Assembly: GCA_036365455.1 (NCBI GenBank) | Contig: JAWQUS010000022.1 | Coordinates: forward strand, 8,246,001 to 8,310,000 | Length of the DNA: 64,000 bases | Direction: 5' to 3' | DNA from: Macrosoma leucophasiata | Taxonomy: Eukaryota > Arthropoda > Insecta > Lepidoptera > Hedylidae | Translations under genes and position numbers: made by a program | The notes under the pieces: model-generated | The model's input: only the letters and a program-made list of their open reading frames with translations | Databases searched by the model: none | What the model was told of the DNA's origin: nothing | Shown: positions 52,915-61,925 of the stretch, one piece after another | Layout of the letters: every line of letters starts with the position of its first letter | How positions within the stretch are numbered: position 1 is the first letter of the stretch

Positions 52915-55365
52915 GGTGAGTTTTTTTTCTTTTTGGCTTTGGTGCATTTTTTTTTGTTTGTGAAATTAAAAAAAAATGTTTTTTTTTATTTATAATAATA
53001 TAAATTAAATTGAAAAAAAAAATGTATATTTCTATTCAAATATTTTTTTTGGTGGGTATTTAAAAAAATACTTTAGCAACGTCTTTTAACTTCGGTTTAA
53101 CTTGTTGCATTTTGAGTAGATTTTAAAATTTACTGTTATATATATAAGTAAAAAAAAATATTAAAGTATATAAGACGAAAATAGATAGATAATGTGATAT
53201 ATTTTTGTCATTTAAATTATAATCTAATCTATCTTTATTAAATCTTTAATTAAATTATATAGTTAAAATATCTAGCTGAAAAGTTATCAATAATGACCCA
53301 AAAACTAATGACTAATGTAAACAATGCTGAATAACAATATTATACAGCTTAATTAATATTCATTCATTAAAAAAAAGATGATAGGTTGTAAAAACTATGC
53401 GTAATCTGACAAATTTGAATAAAATAACAACTGAAAAATAATACGAAGAAGGTAGATAGTAAAATTATGCTTGAGTAAGTTCAAGAGACACGTTAAATAT
53501 ACGTTACCTACTTATATACAAAAATTTTATAAATGCCATATTAAACAAAATAACATTGGTACAAAATTGATTACATAGGAATCCAGAAAGAAAAAAAATT
53601 GGTTAAAAAAAAATCCGAAATAGTAACTAAAAGCCGCAACCGTAATTACTCATGTAATTATCATTCGATAATTTACTAATGAAATTACATAATTAACCTT
53701 TACTAAGAATTTCAAATATGTATAACATAAATATGTGATTGCAATAATTAGGTAATTATTTGGACTTCTAAAAATCGTGGGCCAATTAAATTTCGTTGCG
53801 AAAGTGCGAGGACGTTGGGGTTAATTTGTATAGCTGTGTAAAAATTACAAAATATTTTTGTCTAACAATGAATATATTAATCAAATATGAATCTTAGATC
53901 TATATAAATACATGTTAGATTCTTTTAACACACACGAGGAACGATGAGCTGATGACTATCATTTTGAAAGTAACTATGTAGTATATTGCCGTTTTTCTAA
54001 AATGATCGTTAATTATCACGTTACGTTAAAACCGCAATATACTGCAAAGATATTGAAATGTTGTCAATTGAGATCTTCTGGTGAAGGTCGGGGGCAATCG
54101 TTGGATAAGGCTTAAGACCGGTGGTTGTGGTATTTTTTATGTAATGAAGTGGCAAATAACATGCCGTTTAAATTAATCGTTAGGTATACTGTAATCTATA
54201 AACATGTACATCAAAACCACAGATTTCAATATAGGTGTGTTAGCACTCATGTGGACTAATCAGTTTGTTTCCATGCCATTCCATGTTTGTTAATTCGGAT
54301 TCATGCCATATTAAATACATGTACATATGTGGAAGTAATAAGCATAAAGTATAATATGATACAATGTTGAGCCTGAATAGAATATAAATTAAACAATTAA
54401 ACAGTGTTAAATAAACGTTTTGAATTTCAATCATATTGTGTTTAGGATTCAAATGAAGTCCGTAATTATAACATAAAGGAAAAATATTCTTCCTGCAGCT
54501 GTATTCAATAAGAATCTAACAAATTATTGTCTGACGCGCAATTTAGGTACTACCAAGTCATTAAATTGGATTCACTTCCAATAATCGTATTTGATACTTA
54601 ACACCTTAACTTTATTTAATAGTGTACCAGCATAAAGGAATTTTATTCCCGAATGGAAATTATGGGACCGCTTAGACCTCATAAGAAGCAATGCATATAT
54701 TGAAATCTCTGGTTTTTATGTATATGTTTATTCACTATCATACATTATCATACAGTATCACTATCAACGTGAACTATGATGTTGTGTATGTCTTCTCCTG
54801 CCACTTCAAGGCATACAAAAATATGTGCATAATCTGTGATATGGTTGATTGTAGTCCTTTTACAAGTGTATTATCTTATATAGTGTCCTCCTTTTATAGT
54901 GTCTATCTCTATAATTACCAAGTTTTATCTCTGAAATAAGAACTTTTGAATGGACTTACATACACGTCTCAAGGCGGCGCTGGTCTACTTCATCGGGCAA
55001 TAAAATGCCCACTAAAATAGTAGTGATATACAAAGTAGAATGAAAACTGTTTTCAGTATTATTTTTTTTTGCATAGGCTTTTGTCCATACAAAATGGCAT
55101 TTGAATTTTTATACATAATGAATTATTTATCTCAGATAATCATATTATTTCATCATGTTTTGATGAATATGTTTTAGTATGACCTTACCCTAATATAAAG
55201 GTAAATACTGACCAACGAATCACTTTTGCATTTTTAACATTAATCAATTTCACCTAATTTATCCGTTAACAATTTCACCATCACCAAACAAAAACACTTT
55301 TAAAAACTGAAGTAGTCCAAATTCACTTTACAAAACTACGATCTTATTAAATCTATACTAATAAA
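52915..55365. other. AT-rich DNA with few repeats
   Basis: This is the longest stretch with little transposon sequence. Degenerate SINE-A remnants may lie at 54130-54215 (reverse) and 54700-54830. The 82-codon frame at 54691-54939 overlaps the latter. No gene is supported. Confidence 0.4.
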
Positions 55366-55367
55366 AA

Positions 55368-55535
55368 ACAGGAAACAATGTGTTTTTGTATGTAAATTTG
55401 TAACGTAACGTTTTCACACAAAAACTAGACCGAGTTCGAAAATTCTTTCACCACCATAAAGCTTCATCTTCACTGAGTGACATAAGCTATATTACATTCA
55501 TTGCATCCATGCGAAGCCGGGGCGAGCCACTAGTA
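55368..55535 (+). mobile_element. Helitron-like element
   Basis: It starts ATCTATACTAATAAAAAACA and ends GCCGGGGCGAGCCACTAG|T. Confidence 0.65.
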
Positions 55536-55843
55536 TAAAATAAAATGTTACCTCAAAATTATTATGAAATTCCAAGTCAGAAACGTGATTCAAAATGCCG
55601 AACTTCCGTGCAGAAATTTAAGGGCCCTATCACGCGACCAAAACGAGTATATTCACAGCAAACGGAGCCAATGTCAGTTATGCCCGGCCTCCTCGGCCCC
55701 TCTCGACCAAGGTTGCCTTGCATAACACATACTGTTACGATACTTTACAATCTTCAACTATATTAATACTTATGTTAGATATGAAGGCTTTCATGGACAT
55801 ATCGGTTGTTTTGAATGTACATTTTTTAGATATATAATCACAT

Positions 55844-56319
55844 AAAGGAGATGTTGCGAGCTCGGCCTTGGTTCGTACACGTCCTCAAAAAATGGGTAAA
55901 TTAAGGAAGAATCCAAAAAAAAATACAATTAATTTATTCAAGAATATATTTCAGAGTTACAACCACATTTAATTCAAACGATTTTATCATTTTCCAACTA
56001 TATTAAACATGGCGGCGATACAGCCGACACTTGGGATCAATCGATTTTGATAGTATTTAGAAAATATTACCTTTTTCTCCAACTTCTATAATCAAAATAC
56101 AATTTAAAAAATGAAAATGTCAAAATGACATCGCACGCCATATTCGCCATGTTAGTTTTGAGTTGCAATTCTAACTGCAAATTATGTTTTGTAACTGCAA
56201 ACAAAGCTAAATAAGTGAAAATATGTAGTAAAAAACGTTTTTATATTGATTTTGCCTGTTTAATGATATTGTGTACAATACATGGCCGGAGGTCCATACA
56301 TTTTTGCAACATCTCCTTT
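55844..56319 (+). mobile_element. MITE-2, complete copy
   Basis: It is 476 bp with ends AAAGGAGATGTTG and CAACATCTCCTTT, closely matching 7601-8077. Confidence 0.88.
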
Positions 56320-56387
56320 AAATACCTTGTATGTAAAATTTTCATCATCGTTTTTTGAAATTAAAAAATAAACATCTTTCACATTTA

Positions 56388-56534
56388 CCCGGCTTATTCA
56401 TAAACGCATTTTAGCTAAAGTGTTGCTAATCTCTCCTTTGTCTTTTTCTATCCTGCACATTTGATAATGCAACTGACAAAGACAGAGCATTCTATAGCTA
56501 AAACGTATCATAAGTACGTTTATGAATAAGGGGG
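56388..56534. mobile_element. MITE-3, complete, TTA target duplication
   Basis: The ends CCCGGCTTATTCATAAACG and CGTTTATGAATAAGGGGG, with TTA at 56385-56387 and 56535-56537. Confidence 0.85.
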
Positions 56535-56595
56535 TTAGTTTTTACAGTTGATCTCTTCGGTTCCATTTTGTTAGGATATTGCATTGACCTATATG

Positions 56596-57219
56596 GTTAG
56601 GATCCCACTGCAGAATGATTTCTTTCATCCAGATATGCTGCAAACCAATTTTTATGCATATTTATAGTCTAGAGAATATATATAGCACTAGGTTGCTAAT
56701 CAAAATATGGCCGCAAGTATTTTTTTTTTAATCTTTAACAGCCAGCAACTCTTATTTGCGGGCAATTTAATTTGACTCCCGTATATCCTTATAATGAGAA
56801 AAAACATTAGCTTTAATTTGTTGTATAAATAATACATGTACGTTATGGACGTAAAAAGTTATGGGGGCGGAACGAAAATAGGTAGGGGCAGCCAAGTGCG
56901 CAACGGCAGTCGAGATTTTTCAGTGTCTTTATACATATTGCCGTGAGGTGAACCATATTTAATCTTTCAAAGATCGTAAGGCCATCGGCGCCCAGACACA
57001 ATTGAATTTCAATTGTCATATTTTTCTCGTGTCTGAAGGGATTAATTAAAAAAACAAGTAAAAAAAATTCTATCTCAAAAAAAATATTAAAAAAATACTT
57101 GTGGCCATGTTTTGATAGGCAACCTAGTGGCTATATATTCTATAGATTATAAATAAGCATAAAAATTAGGTTTGCAGCATTTCTGGATGAACGAAATGAT
57201 ACTGCAGTGGGACCCTAAC
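56596..57219. mobile_element. DNA transposon with about 135-bp inverted repeats
   Basis: The left arm starts GTTAGGATCCCACTGCAG and the right arm ends CTGCAGTGGGACCCTAAC. The arms also share ATGCTGCAAACC and GGTTTGCAGCAT, ACTAGGTTGC and GCAACCTAGT, and GGCCGCAAGTATT with AATACTTGTGGCC. The 350-bp middle has no transposase. Confidence 0.88.
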
Positions 57220-57399
57220 ATATACTAAAGTACTAGACTGGATCACAGTCTGTAACTGGATCTTCCCTTTGATAGCATAGTTCCAGTTTTTTGTATACAA
57301 TTACCTGCACTTTCTTAAAGTAACATGACAGCTGACGAGAAAATGTCATACTAAATATCTGTCAAATTAATTTAAAAACGGAACCGGGTTTTTTTTTAT

Positions 57400-57690
57400 A
57401 TAATTTAATGGCATCGCTTGTTTTGCATATTGCCAGTGTCAAGTAAAACGATATTTCGTATTCGTAATAAGCAACGTAAAAGTCAGAGTCAGTCAGTCTA
57501 TTTATCAGTCCGCCAGTCAGAGTCACAGTCAATAATTCGAGTAAAGCGATGGCTACTTTACCAGAACATTAACAATAAAGTTTTGGAGGCAACCTGAAAG
57601 GTCGTGTTTTGGCACTGTTATTCTATTTCACTATACACGGGCACTGTAATAAACCTTTCAAACAAAATGCCACCAACTTTATTCAATACT
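57400..57690 (-). repeat. Repeat family R copy, inverted
   Basis: CGAGTAAAGCGATGGCTACT, AGTTTTGGAGGCAACCTGAA and ATGCCACCAACTTTATT mirror 60960-61290. Confidence 0.7.
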
Positions 57691-57822
57691 CGCTGACCCG
57701 GCAAACTTCGTATTGCCGCAGAATAAAACATGACATGTGTCAAAGGTTTGATAGATACGGACTATTTGTATGGGAAAATGAAATGGTGATTTTTACTATT
57801 TCCCTTCAGATATGTTTAAAAA

Positions 57823-57900
57823 TTCTACATCATAGAGCAACACCGGAGGGGAAAGCCTGCATATGGCTACTCCCCTCCGGTGTTGCTCTATGATGTAGAA
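57823..57900. repeat. Perfect 30-bp inverted repeat
   Basis: The arms 57823-57852 and 57871-57900 are exact inverses, from TTCTACATCATAGAGCAACA to CACCGGAGGGGA, around an 18-nt loop. The loop and inner arms are repeat family G (AAGCCTGCATATGGCTAC). Confidence 0.95.
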
Positions 57901-57949
57901 AGGCCTGCAAGAGGTTATACGCTAATTTCTATCTACCTCAACTGCCTCG

Positions 57950-58310
57950 GTAGCCTAGTGGTAGCAGGCCACTACTACTACGTTGAGGTCCTGGGTTCGA
58001 TTCCCGGGTAGGGGGTTATCAGAGATAAGGGTGTAAAGTCCTTTATCTCTGGTTATATTGGGATATTTCCATTTTTCTGGAAATAATGGTGTAAAGTCCT
58101 TTATCGCTGGATATATTGGGATATTTCCATTTTTCTGGAAATTTCCCAGTACCTCGAAGTTTGGTAATGTGCCCGGAGATGTCAACAGGCTCGCCACCTG
58201 TTACATGGGCCAAAACAGTAACCGACGAATGGTGGGTGTTTGCATGTATGCTTGAATGCATGCATTTACCTCTGCTTACCCCTTCGGGGATTACAGGCGT
58301 GAAGTTACGT
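57950..58310 (+). mobile_element. SINE-C, full length, internal 60-bp duplication
   Basis: The head (GCCTCGGTAGCCTAGTGGTA, CCTGGGTTCGATTCCCGGG), body and tail are present. The block GGTGTAAAGTCCTTTATC...TTTTTCTGGAAA occurs twice in tandem (58029-58088 and 58089-58148). Confidence 0.88.
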
Positions 58311-58689
58311 TTTTTGTTGTATTAACCCTGAATATGAAGATAGTTGGTCAACTTAAAATATTTACATGGAAAACGGAACCGTATATTGCGCGTGGGCCGC
58401 CACGTATTTGACCGAGTTATATGTTATAAAAGTCTTTGAACTTAAGCCTATTACAAAATGGCTGACAGATACATATATTTATAATCACATATATTTATAA
58501 AAACGATTAAAGAATAAAGAAAAGATAATCTTCTTAGCTGTCTAATGCAATCGACTTTACATAAAAATAATATATGATATATGACTATGACCCTTTTTGG
58601 TGATTTGTACTTAATTCTGTCATCATACTTCATTCGACATATCATCTTTAATGTCATCATATAATATAAATTACGATTATTATAATAAA

Positions 58690-58930
58690 ATAGCTGTCCC
58701 GGCAATTTTCATATTGCCTCACAATTAAATAATGTGTCAAAGGTTTGATAGATACGGACTATTTGTATGGGAAAATGAAATTGTGGTTTTTACTATTTCC
58801 CGTCAATCTCATCATATTTTCTTACCTTTCAAACCTTCCCTGAACTTCCAAAAGTAATTCAAAACCAAAATGAGCCAAATCGGTAAAGTCGTTCTCGAGT
58901 TTTAGCGGGACTTACGAACAGCAATTGATT
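58690..58930 (-). mobile_element. Helitron-like family 2, inverted
   Basis: It has GTGTCAAAGGTTTGATAGAT, ACGGACTATTTGTATGGGAA and TCGTTCTCGAGTTTTAGCGG. Confidence 0.65.
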
Positions 58931-59027
58931 TTTAAACATATTTATAAGATGCATAATTTGATATTCTAATTATAAATATTATAGGTAATTTGCTTCTGAA
59001 AAAAATTAAATTATATTTTTTATATCT

Positions 59028-59185
59028 TTATTTATGTAACGAAGGTGACAAACAAGCATGCAGTTCTCATAGATGTTAAGTGATGCCTGCAGCCTATAGA
59101 CATATATACAAAAACAGGAATCTAAGTCAATGTGCAAATGTTTGCCACCTTTGAGATACCTAGTTGTTAAGATTCTGTGATAGTT
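59028..59185 (-). mobile_element. Diverged SINE-A copy, 3' part
   Basis: AAACAAGCATGCAGTTCTCA, GTTAAGTGATGCCTGCAGCC and TATAGACAT, then degenerate sequence. Confidence 0.7.
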
Positions 59186-59234
59186 ATATCTATACTAGCG
59201 ACCCGCCCTGGCTTTGCACGGGTGCATTGCTACA

Positions 59235-59550
59235 TCTATACAAATAAATGAAATTGGAGTGTCTGTTTGTAATATAAAAATAATCACTTTTTTCTAAATG
59301 CATATGTATGTATACACGGTACATATGCCAAAACAACATTTTTTACAATTTTTGTCTGTCTGTCTGTCTGTTTGTTCCCGCTAATCTCGGGAACAGCTGG
59401 ACCGATTTTGACGGGACTTTCACTGGCAGATAGATGATGTAATAAGTAGTAACTTAGGCTAATTTTATACTAGCTGCGCCCACGACTTCGTCCGGGTAGA
59501 TACTGAACAATCATAAATTCTCACGCGGGCGAATTCGCGGACACAGCTAG
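59235..59550 (+). mobile_element. Helitron-like element, complete
   Basis: A|TCTATACAAATAAATGAAAT ... GCGGACACAGCTAG|T, with a short TCTG microsatellite inside. Just upstream, TCTATACTAGCGACCCGCCC starts another Helitron-like end. Confidence 0.82.
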
Positions 59551-59726
59551 TATAAAATAAAGATAGTTATATCATAGGTACAGGTTTTTAAGTGAGGTAT
59601 AAATTGACATAAAAAAATTGACATAAAAAATTGACAGCCGACAAATTTCGATAGGCAGTCCTAGACCTTAGAACCCGCACAGTCTAAAGAGCGTATCTAT
59701 TGTTTTCCTTGTACTTTGCTCGTACC

Positions 59727-59906
59727 ATGTCATGGCACCATGTATACGCGTTACTAATACTTTTGTTTTGTTTCATTTGTTACTGTATGTCAGTACAAAT
59801 TGAACTTAAACGCACTCGATGTAAAAAGGCTTACTATAAACTCGAGGACTATCACAAGGATAGAAATGTTTGGCTAAATGCTGATCTAGCTCCACAAGGT
59901 TGTTAA
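59727..59906 (+). CDS. Hypothetical 59-residue protein with N-terminal signal-like segment
   Basis: The ATG at 59727 opens a frame of 59 codons ending in TAA. The N-terminus SWHHVYALLILLFCFICYCM is strongly hydrophobic and could be a signal peptide or anchor; the rest is charged (IELKRTRCKKAYYKLEDYHK) and ends APQGC. Four cysteines are in the first 35 residues. I do not recognise it. It lies between two Helitron-like pieces with no obvious repeat overlap, so it might be a small gene, an exon of a larger one, or chance. Nothing on the strand before it looks like a convincing promoter or splice acceptor. Confidence 0.25.
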   Translation: MSWHHVYALLILLFCFICYCMSVQIELKRTRCKKAYYKLEDYHKDRNVWLNADLAPQGC

Positions 59907-60144
59907 ATGTAATAATCGAAGTGCAATGTTGATATTATATTGTTAACTAGCTGTTGCCCGCGGCATGGCCCGCGTGGATGTCATTTATAATCCTGAATTT
60001 TCTTTGCTATAAACCTCACGGAGGCCCGAGACCTTTCCAACGAATGTAAAATCGTGGAATTCGGTTCGTGCGTTCTGGAGTTATATCCCAAGGTTCTATC
60101 ATTGAGATATTCACAAATTTTATAGTAATTACATTTGTATAAAC

Positions 60145-60490
60145 GTTCTTTAATTAGTTTTTTTTTAATTTATTAACAGAAAGACTTTGAAAATTTTTTG
60201 GGACTTTATTATAGAATCGTATACACTGACCTCTGAAAGAATTACTTACTCTATGCAGTCGTGTTACATGCATGGACAACTTGTATTTGTTCCTTGTGTT
60301 CATATTATGATCACTGGTTCGCGTAGGAAACTCATTAATATTTTTCCGGACATACAATAAGTTTTCGTATATATTATATATTGACAAACAACAGTCAAAA
60401 TGTTTATTTCCTTAAATTTATCTCTCAGAGACACTCTCGGGCTTAGCCCGTAGATAGCACGATAGCAGAAATGAGTTTCTGATTCTGATT
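60145..60490 (-). pseudogene. LINE C-terminal fragment
   Basis: The - strand frame 60387-60154 reads SIYNIYENLLYVRKNINEFP and NMNTRNKYKLSMHVTRLHRV, ending SVNKLKKN, the closing part of a CR1/Jockey-like reverse transcriptase ORF. TTCTGATTCTGATTCT at its upstream edge resembles the microsatellite at 43305-43325. Confidence 0.75.
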
Positions 60491-60738
60491 CTTATACGTA
60501 TGATTAAAAAAAATCCGACGAATTGATAACCTCCTTTTTTCGAAGTCGGTTACAAACGAGACAAAGCATTAGGCAGTTCGTAATAAAGTCCTTGTATGTC
60601 AGTCGCTTATGTCACTCAATCACTTAGTAACGGAAGAGTATTAGCTGTATTATACATATTCATTAAACAAATTTTGATATCCTATTTTTCCGTACATGCA
60701 TCATGTTTAAAATTAAGCGGGCAGTTTTGGCGGGACCC

Positions 60739-60930
60739 TTTTTTTTTTTTTTTCTTTTTTTTTTATTGTAATGGAAGTGGCAAACAAGCTTGCAGTTCAC
60801 GTTGGTGTTAAGTGATAACTGCAGCCTATAAACACTCACACAAAGACCAAGGTCAAAATGCAGATGCGTCACCACTCTTGAGGCCTAAGATGTTATGCCT
60901 CTGTGCCGGAAATTACAGGGCCGTACATTA
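60739..60930 (-). mobile_element. SINE-A copy, 3' half
   Basis: It runs from a long T-run to GGGCCGTACATT, inserted in the first R unit. Confidence 0.87.
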
Positions 60931-61317
60931 AACCTTACCTTATCCTTACCTTGAAAGATGCGTGTGGTGTTCTTATTTTATTTCATTCATAGTGTATTTT
61001 TGAGAAATTAAATGAAGTTGGTGGCATTTTGTTTGAATTAAGCTTATTATAGTGCTCGTGTATAGTGAAATAGAATAACAATGCGAAAACACGTCCTTTC
61101 AGGTTGCCTCCAAAACTTCATTGTAAATGTTCTGGTAAAGTAGCCATCGCTTTACTCGAATTACTGTGACTCTGACTGATTGACGGACTGATAAATTGAC
61201 TGACTAACTCTGACTTTTACGTTGCTTATTACGAATACGAAATATTGTTTTACTTGACACTGGCAATATGAGTATTAAATAGCGATGCATTAACATTAAA
61301 AAAAAACACTCAATCAC

Positions 61318-61611
61318 TTTTTTTTTTTTTTATGTTATAAAAGTGGCAAACAAGCGTGCAGTTCACATTGATGTTAAGTGATGACTGCAGCCTACAGACA
61401 CCCACACAATGACCAGAGGTCAAAATGCAAATGCGCTGCCACTCCTGAGGCATTAGGTATTATGCCTCTGTGCCGGAAATTACAGAGCCGTACATTACCA
61501 CCTGACCGGAACACGATAGTGCTGAACACTACCATTTAACGGCAAGTATTTTAGGTAATGCGGTGGTGCCTACGCCCGCGAGCTCCGTCACTGGAGCTCT
61601 ACCACCAGTAA
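61318..61611 (-). mobile_element. SINE-A copy, full length
   Basis: It is complete in reverse, from a T-run to GCTCTACCACCAGTA, splitting CAATCAC|TTAGTAAC of the second R unit; ACTT flanks both sides. Confidence 0.92.
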
Positions 61612-61925
61612 AACTTAGTAACGGAAGAGTATTATTTGTATTATACATATTCATTAAACAATTTTTTATATCCTGTTTTTCCGTACATGCATCATGTTTT
61701 AAGTTAAGCGGTTGGGGTTTTGGCGGGAACTTTGAAAGAGGCGTGTGCCACTCTTTTTTATTTCATTTTCGAGGTGTTTACAAATGTCATTCATCTTATA
61801 TCTTTTTAGTCTGAAAATGTATTTTTTTTTTAATTAATTGAACAACAACGGATACCAGGACATTTATTTTCACAAAATAAACATTGTTTTTGTAAAAAAT
61901 ATATATTATTATTAAATTACATAAA

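Larger units (their letters stand above)
60595..61795 (+). repeat. Repeat family R, partial tandem pair with two SINE-A insertions
   Basis: CACTCAATCAC then TTAGTAACGGAAGAGTATTA starts one unit at about 60613. The same junction recurs at about 61308, separated by a SINE-A copy, and GTTTTGGCGGGAA follows in both. The units are head to tail. Confidence 0.7.
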
